Of a stretch of 64,000 nucleotides of DNA, positions 1-20,142 are shown one piece after another. Source of the stretch: Anisakis pegreffii. Its lineage: Eukaryota; Nematoda; Chromadorea; Rhabditida; Anisakidae. The number at the start of each line of letters is the position of its first letter. Position 1 is the stretch's first letter. The notes beneath the pieces are model-generated. The model searched no databases. It saw nothing but the letters and a program-made list of their open reading frames with translations, and had not been told where the DNA came from. The position numbers were made by a program, and so were the translations under genes. The stretch covers positions 62,001 to 126,000 of the forward strand of contig JAPYMA010000330.1 in NCBI GenBank assembly GCA_035041965.1. The letters are read 5' to 3'.

Positions 1-690
1 TCGAAGATCGCAATCCGCCTATTGCTAATATGAACGTATTGATTGCTCTATAGTGATCAATTTGTATGAATGAGCGCGACTGCGCTATTGAATTGAGACT
101 ATCTCCAGAAAATGACTATGTCTGCTCAGGATAACAAAATCGCTCGACAAAATATATATTTTTCTGAGTGAGGAGATCCAGTTGGATCGACTGATGCAAA
201 AAAATTCATATGTTAGTGGGCAAACTTGAGCTTACGGTAGCCTTGAAGGTAGCACCCGAGATAGCATGAATAAAATGCCTATATCTCCTCAACTAAGCCA
301 AATTGCTCAGAAAAATTTTTAATATTCTTAATCTAGAGGTTCTGCTGGATCGAACGGTGAAAAGAAATTCGCATGTTTCTGGGCAAACCTGAGAAGACGG
401 TTAGCTCGAAGATCCCAATCCGCCTATTGCTAATATGAACGTATTGATTGCTCTATAGTGATCAATTTGTATGAATGAGCGCGACTGCGCTATCTAATTG
501 AGATAGATCTAAGAAAATGGCTATATCTCCTCAGAAAAGCAAAATCCGTAGTCTAAATATATGTTTTTGTGAATGAAGAGATCCAGCTGGATCCAATGAT
601 GCAAAAAATTTCATATGTTACTCGGCAAATTTGAGCTTAACGTAGCCTTGGAGGTGGCACCCGAGATAGTATTAATGAAATGCCTGTATT
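1..690. repeat. Tandem repeat, about 405-bp unit with internal sub-repeats
   Basis: The block at 1-88 recurs almost unchanged at 406-493, and the block at 172-266 recurs with scattered changes at 579-673, giving a unit of about 405 bp with nearly two copies in view. A shorter and more diverged relative of the second block (GGATCGA..GCAAA..TGAG core) also lies at about 336-392, so each unit seems to be built from sub-repeats of roughly 165-240 bp. The array probably continues to the left of the window. I see no coding potential; a satellite or decayed transposon remnant fits best. Confidence 0.75.
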
Positions 691-1951
691 AATGAAATCT
701 TTAATATTAAGAGTCGGAAAGCAAAAATATTTCCAAAGTTTTTCAGATACTGCAGCACATCGTCAGCAGTGCTCCCGGCAATACAACGACTGCATTTTTC
801 TAACGGCTGGCGTCAACGGCAACATGTGCATTGGATACGGACGAGCATGTCACGTTTTCCTTAAAGAACTCTCTCTTTGGCCTCATTGAAAGAATGATAA
901 ATGCTTGAGATTGCAGGTTTACAACACCCGCAATCTGATGTATTTATCATGACACCATCTTTTTTCACGTTATTTTTAAGTGCAATTGGAATGGCTCTTG
1001 ATTGCAAGTCAAACTTAACCACAGTTTTGAATCATCCCGTGATTGTTACAAACCAATCGCATTGTGACTGAAGTCAAATTTGTTTTTATGGAAGTAAGTA
1101 GTAAGCATGCCCCATATAGCATATTGATGCTTTTCCCTTTGTTCACGACTTCGTTAAGTCGAACTTTGGAACGAAGTACAAACACTTCAAAACATATCCA
1201 TTTTGCTATCATCACACAGTCGGAAAAGTCGAGCGTGCATATAGCTTGGAAATGGTAGTCCTAATAAGGTAATGTAGAATTGATCACTCAGTTTTATGTG
1301 ATAACTTCCGAAATTCAGCTATAAGTCTGGAACCAATCTGCTCAAGGAAACATGTAATGAGCATGATGTTGGTGATTTCGCGATGTTTCAATAATGCAGT
1401 TTGGCGGTGGTATCGTCGTAGCTATAAGAATTTGCATAGTTATTTGATTTATCAATATTTTATTGATGATAATACCCATTCCGTATCCAAACATACTCGT
1501 TTACCAGATAATTTATTCAATTACAACATGTTTTATTTATGGATCGTAACATTGCTGAGAGAATTTCAACGAAATGTAAAACAATTGTGATTATTGATCA
1601 TCACCACTGATCACGCCAAGTAGCATAACTCTCGTAACTTAACGATTGGCGTCCAAGTTCAATGCAGATTCCCTAGGTATTCAATCTCGGCTACAAGGTG
1701 GTGTATATCATGATCATGAATTTCCCCTGTCGGGTAGGTAACAATTCCAATTATTTCTTGAAATTTTACACTTCAAGCAAAATAGAATATCTCGAGTATA
1801 TCTTCATCGATGTCAACTCTGTATATCATATCTTATTTCCTTAGATCTGCGCCACATGATGATACATGAATTTCCTAGATTGATTCCTGTTGAATGGGTA
1901 AGAAATTCACATTTCTGAACACCTCTCAAATAAATATGCGTGTTCCATCAC
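691..1951. other. Intergenic, no recognised gene
   Basis: Only short open frames of 60-77 codons occur here and none resembles a known family. A weak diverged duplication of a segment around CATGAATTTCC is visible near 1709-1740 and 1857-1905. Otherwise nothing stands out. Confidence 0.6.
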
Positions 1952-2068
1952 TTGGCGAAATGTCACTCCATTCGTAATTGGCGAAATGTCACTCCGTTCG
2001 TAATTGGCGAAATGTCACTCCGTTCGTAATTGGCGAAATGTTACTCCGTTCGTAATTGGCGAAGTGTC
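1952..2068. repeat. 26-bp minisatellite, about 4.5 copies
   Basis: The unit TTGGCGAAATGTCACTCCGT plus TCGTAA is repeated head to tail, with single-base variants such as TCACTCCA, TTACTCCG and GAAGTGTCAG at the edges. It ends about 200 bp upstream of the ZC3H15 start codon, so it lies in the 5' flank or promoter. There are no spacers between units, so it is not a CRISPR array. Confidence 0.9.
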
Positions 2069-2275
2069 AGCTTACCAATTCAATCGGTGATTGTTATTTA
2101 CATGTCAAGATCGATCGTACATTTCGATTCGTTCGTTATTCATTAGTTTTCGTTCATTTAATGCTAATGTTATTATTGTTCGTATAAGTTATTGATAGCC
2201 GTACGCTTCCATAGTTCACTGACATTCTACCGTGCATTTTTCGTTCTCTTTATCAAATGAATTTCAGTTTGGAAA

Positions 2276-4892
2276 ATGCCACCGAAGGCTGCGGCAGCGG
2301 GCAAAAAAGCTGAACTAAAGAAGAAAGAAAAAATAATTGAGGACAAGACGTTCGGTTTGAAAAACAAGAAAGGTGCAAAAACACAAAAGTTTGTTCAGCA
2401 AATCACTAATCAGGTTACTTTTATTTGTACTAATATTTTTCAGTAATTCATTCGTAACATTTTCTAAAGAACCAATGTTGACCATTACTTTAGGATCAAA
2501 TTTTATCCTTTTATTAATATGTTCATCTGTTTATGAACAAACTTCGAATAATTCTTAAATCACTGCACATTTTCTGATGAGATCGACGTAGATCGCACCA
2601 TTGAATGGTTGAAGGTGAAACATGCTAATCAGAGTCAGGCAAAACTCGAAGCAGAAAAAGCAGCTGCCAAAAAAAAGCGTGAAATGGACGACCTGAAAGA
2701 TCTGAACCGACTTCTCAAACCTGTGGCCGAAATGCCGAAAGTTGGTAAAGGTTGGTTGACATCTTCAAATGTCCTCATTCATTAAAATCTAAGATATCTT
2801 CACTCATCTCTTTTAATTGTCTTCTGAAACCTATTCATTCTGATTAATCAATTCATTAAATGCAGAATACTTCTGATAAATTCACTCAAAAGTCTCGTCA
2901 GAATGTGCAAAAATTATGCTCGTAAGGCATGCATTTCTTTTTACAGATGTCGATCCAAAATCCGTGGTATGCTTGTTCTTCAAGCAAGGATTGTGCCACA
3001 AGGGGAACAAGTGCAAGTTCAGTCATGATTTATCAGTTGAGCAGAAAACGGCCAAAAGGAATTTGTATGTGGATAGACGAGATTTGACGAAAGAAGACGG
3101 TCAGTTCTTGTTTTTATCATTGGTATTGCTGATAGTACTGTGTGAGTACAAAGTTACCATATGAATCCAAAATTATCTTCCTCATTTTTAAAATGCGTAT
3201 CTCTTGGAACATTTACTGTTATTGTTATTGCACCTATTATTTTCGTTATTATTATTAATGTTATGCTTCGCTTTTGTGAACTGTAGTTAGTTTTCTGAAA
3301 CACGACAACCACCGATGTTAATCCAGAGGTAACGAAAACCTTGAAATTTTTTCCAGAGAATATGGACGACTGGGATGAAAATAAACTGAGTGAAGTGGCA
3401 GAGAAGAAGCACGGTGAAAAGGATAGAAAAAGGCCAAATCAAACGGATATCGTTAGTTTTAATTGACTTTTCACATTCCCATTAAATGGAACCGAAATAT
3501 GATTAACGGTAAGTGTTCCATTGCAGGTATGTAAGTATTTTATCGAAGCGGTTGAAAACAGTAAATATGGATGGTTCTGGGAATGCCCGAATGGTGATGG
3601 CTGTATCTATAGACATGCCCTCCCACCTGGTTATGTCTTGAAGAAGGATCGAAAGAATTTGGAAGAGATGAAACGATTGAATGAGATCAGCTTAGAGGAG
3701 TTGATCGAAAAAGAGGTAGGTGGTTGTTTCGCGTCAGCATTTTGGGTAACATTTAGGTACCTATCAACTGATCGATTGTACGTGCGTCCAATGATCGTTA
3801 AGAGTTGCTGCTTGAAACCACCGACAGCAGTAGTATGTCTTTTCAGACATCTTCTGTTTGCTCAAGAATTCTAAAAATATTTTTCGCAGTGATGTTTTCC
3901 TCACTATTTCGTCAGATTGATTGATTATTCAATTTCCAGAGAGCCGCCCTCAACGCTCGAAAGCTCACAAAAATCACGCTTCAGTCATTTGTTGAATGGA
4001 AAAAACGTAAACTGCGTGAACGAAAGCATAAATTTGCTGAAGCGGAGAAGGAAAAAAAGAAAAATTTCAAAATTGGAAAATCGGTATGATTTATTTTATG
4101 ACTGAAAATATTTAGTGTAGTCATTGAATTATTTGCGTAAATCTGCACGTTCAGTTTGCTTCGTAACAGTTTGTTCATTGCTCTACAAAATCTATAATGA
4201 GCCTTATTCAGGTTGGTCTGAGCGGTCGAGATTTGTTTACGTTCAATCCGGATTTGATACAAGATGATGATGATGACGCTGAGGGTGGTGTTGCATATGA
4301 GCGTGACTTGGGTAGTGTTCAGGAGGATGAGGTCGGTTTTATTTAACCAATAATTATGACTGTGATGATGACTATTGTTGTCATTGTGATTGGTGTTGTT
4401 AATATTCGTCAGATTCTAATCAAGCAGTTTATCATGACGACGATATGATTCAGGATGGGGTGAAAGCATTTGAGATTGATGAGCGTACCTTCTATGCATT
4501 CGATGACGAGGGTCATATGTTTGATGATGACTTGGAGGAAGAAAATGATGAGAATGAAGATATTCAAAAGGTTTGTTTTTAATTATTGCTTGTGATCATT
4601 ACAATCATCACAGTTTTGTTGTTACTGTGTTCGTTAATGACATTGTTTAGTGATTTTATCGTGGTTCGAATTAATTGTAATATGTTAATAACAAGTAATC
4701 GTTAAGATTGGTGCAAGTAATGAGTTGAATGGAGCGAATGAAATGACGAATAGATCGTCGAAAGAGATCAAATTTAATGAAGAGTTATTCGATGGTGATG
4801 AAGACATTCCTGATATTGAGAGTTCCGACGAGGAGACCCATGATGAGCATAATTTGATCGCAAATAAAATTGCGAATTTGAATGTTGCTTGA
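2276..4892 (+). CDS. ZC3H15: Zinc finger CCCH domain protein 15 (DFRP1) homologue
   Basis: Nine exons: 2276-2413, 2615-2750, 2947-3099, 3357-3451, 3527-3715, 3940-4083, 4212-4335, 4413-4570, 4707-4892. They encode 440 residues; the human protein has about 426. The start [11 protein letters not shown] and the early [16 protein letters not shown] block match the family. Two CCCH fingers are intact: C-x7-C-x5-C-x3-H in exon 3 and C-x17-C-x5-C-x3-H in exon 5, followed by [12 protein letters not shown]. The C-terminal third is very acidic. Family members bind and stabilise the translation-associated GTPase DRG1 in the cytoplasm. An ATTTCAG acceptor ends at 2267, eight bases before the ATG, which suggests trans-splicing or a 5'UTR intron. 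All exon phases agree, so identity and model are secure; small splice-site shifts remain possible. Confidence 0.93.
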
Positions 4893-5884
4893 TGTCGCTT
4901 GATTTTTAATGATAGTGATGACTGGTGTTGTTATCGCTATTGTTATTGCTGCTATCATGTTTTATATTGCGTGGAAAATTTGCGATTTTATATTTACAAT
5001 CTTATGAAATTTTTGGATGAAGGTATTCGTATGAGTTGACAACGGAATGAACTGTTTCGCAATGGAGTTTTTGTTGAAATTTTCGTTTTCGAGCGCATTC
5101 ATTTTTCTTTTTTTTATTTTGTCACCGAACCGCCGAAATTAAGTATTATAAATTATGTCACTCATATTATAGCATCGTATCGTTACGCTGAATTTTATTG
5201 TCATGGTTGAGTTCATCTCACTTTATTGTTATGCATTGTGTATTACGAAGAAATAATCAGTTTAAATGATTTTTAATCGTGATATTAGCGAGTGCAACAT
5301 TTTGTTTTTGAATTCCATCTGCCGAATACTCCAGAACTCGATTTTTTGTCGTAAGTTTATCTCAACAATGTAGCAGGAATTGTAAAATTTACAGTTGAGA
5401 TTCTACTTTTATTCTCTAAATTGTACAAGGAAAATAAAACGATGTACAAAATATATGAGAAAAGAGGATGTTATGATGTAACTAGTATTTGTTATTTGAG
5501 TGTGTAATTGCTAATGAAAGTTATATCATCGCAATGTATATACATTATTGGTGTATATACAAACATCCATATATTCTATTTTCTGTTAATGGTGATTTTG
5601 GGTGTATTTTAAGCGTCTTCGTATTTTGAACTGAATTTATTGCTCATATCATTCTCGTTTTTGTAGCGATTTCGAAGGTGGTTGTTATTTTTATGTTCGT
5701 TGCTAATAAAGAGAACTATTTGACGAACGTCTTTAATTCTTCTTTGTGATATCAGCATTGACATTCATTCACATTTCTTTACGGAATTGACTGATGATTA
5801 TCACGACATTACGACGGTTCGCAATTCTTTTCCAGTCAAATAGCAGTTTCAGACAGTTCCTCTTAAATTCTCTCATTTCATTAA
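4893..5884. other. 3' flank of ZC3H15
   Basis: T-rich sequence after the stop codon, probably 3'UTR and intergenic DNA. AATAAA-type signals occur near 5433 and 5706, but I cannot tell which one is used. No other gene is visible. Confidence 0.5.
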
Positions 5885-6508
5885 ACAACAATAAATAACA
5901 ATAAATAACAACAAATAACATTAAATAACAATAAATAACATTAAATAACGATAAATAACATAAAATAAACAATAAATAACAATAAATGACAATAAATAAC
6001 ATTAAATAACATTGAATAACAATAAATAACATTAAAAACATTAAATAACAATAAATAACATTAAATAGCAATAAATAACATTAAATAGCAATAAATGACA
6101 TTAAATAACATTAAACAACAATAAGTAACATTAAATAACAATAAATAACATTGAATAAACATTAAATAACAATAAATAACATTAAAAACATTAAATAACA
6201 ATAAATAACATTAAATAAACAATAAAAAACATTAAATAACAATAAATAACATGAAAAAACATTAAATAACACTAAATAACAATAAGTAACATTAAAAAAC
6301 ATTAAATAACAATGAATAACATTAAAAAACAATAAATAACACTAAATAACAATAAAAAACATTAAATAACAATAATTAACATTAAATAACAATAAATAAC
6401 ATTAAATAAACAATAAATAACAATACATGACAATAAATAACATTAAATAACATTGAATAACAATAAATAACATCAAATAACATTAAATAACAATAAATAA
6501 CATTAAAT
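5885..6508. repeat. A-rich minisatellite of (AATAAATAAC)(ATTAAATAAC) type
   Basis: More than 600 bp of head-to-tail 10-11-mers alternating between AATAAATAAC and ATTAAATAAC, with occasional AAAAAAC, TAAACA or TGAC variants. One strand has almost no G. The 100-codon open frame on the minus strand (runs of YCYLMLF) is a translation artefact of the repeat. Confidence 0.95.
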
Positions 6509-8844
6509 AAATAATAATCTGAATGAATCACGGTAAATATTAGTGCAGATGGATCGCCGCAAATCGATGATATTTTTCGATTTTATACGATTGTGCAAAA
6601 TAAATTAATTGTTACTTATGCAAGTAACACCACGATGTTAACAGAATTCTGCTGAGTGGATGCAGAAAAACTCTTGCTTCGATTACAGCAAATCTCAATC
6701 ATAAGAAAAAACAAAACAAAGTTCATTGAAAACTTCTATCACGAACACGTATGCTTGTCAAGAAACACAATCAAATAAGAACACATTTCATCAAGAAAGG
6801 CGACAATAATAAACACAGGTAATGTTCTATTTCAGGTTGGTAAAATCACAATGGCATTTCGTTCGTGCGAACATATTTCTTGCTGTGCTCTAACCAATCG
6901 TAAGTAACACATTCAACTACGGATGTGAACAAAATGCCGTTTTGATTTTACCAAAAACACATTAAATTTGCTTGTAAGGTTTCAAAGCGTTGCCAGAGTT
7001 CATATAGTGGAAGGCACATCACGTAAGAAAATTCAAATATGAATGTTCCAAAATTCCTCACTAGCGCTCCAAATAAATTTTACAACACCTGTTAATGGGA
7101 GCTGTTCACCTGGCAATATTTCACCAGGCTCAGTCAAAACGAATTATTCGAGTTTATTTGACGAGTCTGAACATTACTGAATGCAACAACAACCGGTTCC
7201 ATGCAAGCAAAAATTCCACAAGAGCTCAATATTATTTAAAGTGCACGTGTGAAACGTAACAGGAAATAGGAAATTGAATGAGAAATGTGAATCGTGAGAG
7301 ATGGAATCGAGTGTAACGTATTGTGCAAAAGCTGTGTTGAAGAACGGCCTCGATCGCGATAGTAAAGTGTATCAACTGAACTAGTGCCATACAACCACGT
7401 ACTACTAACTGCTCACTGTCAGCATTTGAAGAGAACACAACAAGAGTACGTCCACTCTCCTACACGTTATAATAGCATACTAAATAATCTGCTCGTATTT
7501 AAAAGTTACCCATTTTGTTGCAGATGTACATCGTCGATCAAACAGAACAATGCTAAACAATATGAATTTTAAGCACCTATACATGAAATAACAAAATACA
7601 ATTGCTCTGCTGTGATGCAATACTGATTTTTTGATTATTTTCAAAAGGAAACTCGAAACTTCACCACTTTGCTATAGCTTAAAAACAATGCAAATCGTTG
7701 GAGAATGTCAGAAGAAGGTAATTTTGCAAACTGATTGATTGCAATGAACATTATACAAAATGTGCAACACAAACATCAAAATGATACACTCGTTTCAAAA
7801 AAGCTTTATACACAACATCTCTATAGACGTTACGAACAATGAATTGTACTCTCGTTCGCTTTATAGATTCTTAAATTCAGTTTGTATGTTCACTAAACAT
7901 TCAGTTTTCACTTGTAAACGGAAGAAATTTAAGGAAGAATAATTTATAAATCAATTAGATTCGAACATAAAACCATTTGTAAAATTATGAAAACAAAAAT
8001 ATTTCACAGCAAAAATACATTCATACATCAAGAAACACCAGCAGACTACATAGTAGTCTTCAAAACATGGCAATTAAATACAGTTCAAAAAAGTGAAAAG
8101 AGCCCGCATGATAACTACTTTATTGTGCTGAATATTTGTGGCGGAAGGGTGAGAGACTGGCCGTAAAATAATAAAAATTATCCATATACCGTCTGGATGC
8201 ATGATTTTGCTTCCTTCGATTTCAGTAAGAATTCAGTAAGAATGGATTCAGTAAGATTCACATCGCACGGATTCAGTAAGAATCTGTTACGATACAATTC
8301 ACTGATGTCGAAATATTCTATTCGCCAAATCTTCGAAAATGGAAGCTTCTAAATTTTCTGATGTGAGGGAAATTCAGAGCCTTAAATTTATAATAACCAA
8401 AGACCTGACTCAATTGTTGACATTATGAAACCGGAACACTCGGAAACGATACCAGTCAAAACATCAATAATCGCATAACAAAATTATGAATCTAAAGAAA
8501 TGAATCACAAGAAACACTTTATTTCATTTGGTCCATTTTCATGATTAGAGCAATTCTTGGATTTACGAATTATTAGATAAATATCTGTGGAAATGCTAGG
8601 TTCATTCATTCATCACTAAATGCTGTGCACATCATTGACGTGTTGATGAGCGTTCTTAGGAATGAAGATGAAAAATAAATGAAAAATGTGTGCAAAAAAG
8701 AGAGTTCAACTCTTACGATTAGAAGCAAAATTTATCATTTATCGACGTCTTTCGTTCACTGATCTTTTTCGCTAAAATGAAAAATACGATTTCTCGGTAA
8801 ACACTGTACAATAAACATTATTTATCAATCAATCGAAAGATTTC
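6509..8844. other. Intergenic, no recognised gene
   Basis: About 2.3 kb between the minisatellite and the TrxR stop codon. Open frames are at most about 68 codons, with low-complexity or cysteine-poor translations that I cannot assign. The right end should hold the TrxR 3'UTR; on the minus strand GATAAATAATG lies some 20 bases after the stop and may serve as a weak polyadenylation signal. Confidence 0.5.
8220..8284. repeat. Short imperfect tandem repeat GATTCAGTAAGAAT
   Basis: The motif ATTCAGTAAGA occurs four times within about 65 bp, twice nearly abutting and twice with short spacers. It lies in the intergenic stretch downstream of TrxR. No function is evident. Confidence 0.7.
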
Positions 8845-15788
<6,944 letters not shown>

Positions 15789-17674
15789 TCACAACGATGA
15801 AATTGAAGATACTGACATGGATGATTCAGAATTGCGCAGTTGAACGGCATCATCAGTAAGCTGCATCGTGAATACGAGGGGTGTACTCGTCTCGATACTT
15901 ACCACATCAGATACGATTTCATTTGATGAACTCACCAATTTACCGAATTCCAGATCGAATTGATCTGAATTTATTCATCATTATCACATTACCACTAACA
16001 TCCTAATGTCACTTTCCATTCTATGTTTATTTAACAGAGCACACGAAAGGATTGAGTAATCGCTCAGCAGTGACTGCGTTCCACCGCTAAATGAAACGAA
16101 TGAATAATGAGCCGAACCGATATTCCATTTGAATCCTCTCGTGGTGACAATTGTTTTTCGTTGACAAAACGGAATAATGCCACAAACTGATGTCATCATC
16201 GATCGATCACCATCGAAACGTATTTCATTCGATCCCTTTAATTAATTTATTTTTTAAATTAAGGAGATTTCAGAAACGTAGAGAGAAAATTTTGGTGAAC
16301 ATTGGAAAAAGTGAACAGAAAGTTGATAATATACGTTGAGAAGCGTAGTAACAGTACTAAACAAATGCACCTGTTCAATAATCATAACCAAATTAGTTGA
16401 ATCCACTAAAACAGTCTGACATTTGCAAATCGAAATGAACTTGAGCATTGAGTGTAACGATGCCATTGTATGGTCAAATCGACCCGTAAGACCGCCCAGA
16501 ATTATCACTTCATTAATCTTAAAATACCACCTCGAAATCCAGCTCTGATTCAATGTTGCATCAGCATGAATTAAGGTTCAATATTGCACAAGCATGAATT
16601 AATTAAGATCTGCAATGCATTCGAATCAAGTGTTTCACACGAATCATACAGTAACTACATTCACTAATAACTAAATGCTTCAAATTCTGCGCGAATGGAT
16701 TGCAGAATGCATAACAAAGAGAATATCACAATGCTCCAACCAAATCGGGTTGTCTGTTGACTTCCTGAGCAATAATAAGTAATGCTTTGCACATATCCGT
16801 ATGATCTTGATCAGGTGTTTCCTGTAATTTAACGCCTCTCGATTTGAAGTAATTACGAGATCGTTCATTTATTGAATCAAAATCACCACTTATTAACGTT
16901 GGTAGCGAGTATTCATCATCTCTGAAAATTTCCTCATAGATTGTCGAAAATTTTTTAATATTTCAACTTCAAATTTGTAAATATCCTCCATTCTTTGAAA
17001 ACTGCAAGTTTCCAACTGATCAACAACCGACACGATCAACTCGTCTTTTCACACTTAATTTATCGATACAAATCTGATCACCTTAGTTTGATCTCACGAT
17101 CAGCATAATACTCAAGCTCATAGCTGCGCTATAAAATGAGTTTCCGGCGATTGTTACCAAAAAGGGTTGCCTAGAAAATTGATCGTTTGGAACACTCTAT
17201 GACGGAAAACGGAAAACACCATCATTTATTTCTTGTCGCTGGTTGGTTTACAACACTAATGAAATCGTTCACTTAAACTGAAGTATTCTGAAATGATTTC
17301 ACCTAACAAGAGATTCGAGCGAATTCGCAGCACCATCAGTACATATTCGTAGTGATGCTGTATTCCAGATACTTTTCCATATTGGACTGTGTTTTCCTGG
17401 ACTATTCAACCATAGCACTGCCTTTGTCTCTATAACAAGAAACCGTTAGAATGTTTCTTATAATCCCATGAAAAAAATGAATTTTGCAGTCATAATCATG
17501 AGTTAAAAAAAACTCTGATCTAAAAAGGATATATTTTGATATTTATTAAAAAAGTGTTCATTAAAGAGGTTTGCTATCAGTTTAATCAAAGTTATATTAA
17601 GCAATTTCCTTTGGAAACAAAAAAAAAACTGCACCTTTCGCGTGTAGCGCATCAAGTGGCCGAAATATTTTCAT
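15789..17674 (-). CDS. tpk-1: Thiamin pyrophosphokinase
   Basis: Six exons in coding order: 17635-17674, 17303-17429, 16741-16921, 16371-16517, 16118-16235, 15789-15964; 262 residues, against 243 in human TPK1. The enzyme transfers pyrophosphate from ATP to thiamin to make ThDP in the cytosol. Family blocks in order are RICTDGAANSLE, LISGDFDSI, DQDHTDMCKAL, LGGLTGRFDHTMAS, CGIIPF, GFKWNID, KLVSSSNE and IETSTPLVFTM. The acidic and GRFD residues expected at the nucleotide/Mg site are present. The first block departs from the usual DGGANRL, with Gly to Ala and Arg to Ser. The ATG at 17674 has an in-frame TAA two codons upstream, and an ATTTTCAG acceptor 17 bases upstream fits trans-splicing. All phases join and the exons sum to 789 nt. 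Identity is secure. Confidence 0.92.
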
Positions 17675-17691
17675 TGCTTATTGTTAGATAG

Positions 17692-20142
17692 CTGAAAATT
17701 TCACTCGATAAAATCGAACGTCGTGACAGAGTTGAATGAATCAAACAAAACTTTTATGATCGTATAATACTATTGTACCATACACAACCGTATATGGTGA
17801 TCATCAATAATACAAATGAATGTTAAATGAGAGGATTTGCGATAAATTCTCGAAAAATTTATGTATTATTACAATATTATGATAATGTGCTCTAGTTATG
17901 ACATGATGAAATGAAATTCAAGGCACTAAAAATCACTTATGGATCACAAAGTTTAGAGCAGAAATCAGAGAATGTTGACTCAAGTGGCGTTTGTCTGCTG
18001 CATTCATCACAAAAACGCTGTTAAGTAGCACTACCAAAATTGGTATCGAACAGACAACCGAAATCTCTCTTGCCAATGCCTCTTCAAATAACAGCATTGA
18101 ATACTACCGGTTTTTCTTTTGTGAGTATTTGTATTGGAAAAAAAGTGTAAGTATCATTCATTAGCACAATTAAATTGAAATTTTTACACAAAGAAATGCC
18201 ATAAAATCACACATTTCTGGAACTCTTATTGGGATTACTACAAAACATTTATCTAGCTCTCACCTATCAACACCTATTAAACGCGATGATACGAATGAAT
18301 AACAAGCGTTGCAAGAATGGAGATCACTTTAGTAGAAGTCATTAAAAATACAATTTTTATCATATGATTTTATCACATGATCATATGTATCGTCACACTT
18401 CATTTGATTGACGATCGAATAATATAAAATTATCATTCGATAGTACAAACAAACAAATCGCTCAATTCACATAACATTTCATAATTGCAGAAATTGTTTG
18501 TACCATTCAAATTTGCTAAATTATTCAAAATTTTCACAACGTGCTGATTGTTATTTGCGGACTGATTTTTTTGTTGATCGAATTTATCGCATTTCACAAG
18601 TAATTAATAAGAAAATAGCGCAACAAACACGGTTTCGGTAAGAAGTACGAAATATGCGGAATAGGAGAACAGAGGAAAATAATACTAATAACAAGAAGCA
18701 TTCATTCACAAAATTAAAACGAATTATCACTGACCCATTCATTCCATACATGACTTTCACATATTCGAACAGAACTGACCGGCACTGATCAATGACAATT
18801 TACAATGTTTTATTACCGACACCAAGGAAACTATATTCCAATTTTTTCTCGGCAGAGTTTTGTTTTGGAAACGCTAATAAACAAAAATAAAATTTTGGAA
18901 GAAATCACTCGCTGTTCCACTTCACATGATATTTCGATGTTAAAAACGTGAAAGAGCATCATCGCTTTGCAATCGCCATCATTAGGTACAGGTCAGAAGC
19001 CATTCGATTTTATCAGCGTATAAAATGAAGACAAAATTGCGCACGATCGTAAAAGCATTCGATTAAGATATCAAAAGCGAAGCGATTTCTTTAGTTAAGC
19101 GGATACGTCATTTGATTCGGAATTACTGAACTCTCATGTAGCGGCGATTCAATAATGCATAAGCAAGGAATGAATTCAAGTGCAACGTTGCGCAATTGCT
19201 TGTGACAATTACTAGCGCATAATATTGATGAAACAATACTGACGAGGTGGCAAAAATGATGACGTGACGAGAAAAATAAAAATTTTATAGAGAACAGTGG
19301 TGACTGATAATAACGATAAAATTATTACTATTTATAAAATGCGCTCACTGAGTCGATGTCTCAAACGAACTAACAAAATGATAATAAACACTGGAGAACA
19401 ACTCAAATGAAATTGTCACCCACCCGTTTATTCATTATCAAAACCGTGAAAAATCTTTACGGTTGCGAAACTGATTTAAAAAGAAAGAATTTAAATGTTG
19501 AACATATTGAACATATTTTGTCGCATCTATTTGGAAATAAATTTGAAAACTTACTTGCTACCAGCAGCAACAAACCATAATTTCAACTTAAAAGCCTTCC
19601 AGAAGAACCAACAATGTGTTCCGTTTTGTTTTTCATCGAATTATTCTCCTCGAGCCAAAAAATACAGTCTGTCTGATGGAACAAAAAACAGTAGTTCATT
19701 CAGAATAAAGAATTCTATCGTAGAAGTGAAATGAAAAATTTCCGGCTCAGACATCGTAAACAAGCAATTATTTCTAATCGCATCTAATAATAGTTTCATC
19801 TGTGATCGATAACGACACTTCGCAAAAAAATAAGGTGGATGATAATAAACAAAAAAACAAAACAAAAAGGGGAATTTGGCCAGCAGTCACAAATAAACTG
19901 ATAACACAAATATGAAACCGGTAAGAACTGGAGCGCGTTACAGTTGTATGTGATGTGAAATTAGATATGGACAAAAGATTTCAAAGAGGAATGAACTGTA
20001 ACCAATTCAAATATCTCATTCTCAAAACATAAAATCTAAAACCACAGAATTTGATATATAACCCAAACAAAGTACTTAATTTCTTTAATTCAAATCTTAG
20101 AGGCAAAAGATTCCCACAAGCAGATGCTAATGCACAACAAAA
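17692..20142. other. Intergenic, no recognised gene
   Basis: About 2.4 kb upstream of TPK. Open frames are short (up to 79 codons at 19495-19734) and the translations match nothing I know. No repeats or RNA genes are evident. Confidence 0.5.

Noticed and set aside
1952..2068. CRISPR-like array
   Set aside because: Units are contiguous with no unique spacers and the genome is eukaryotic; it is a minisatellite.
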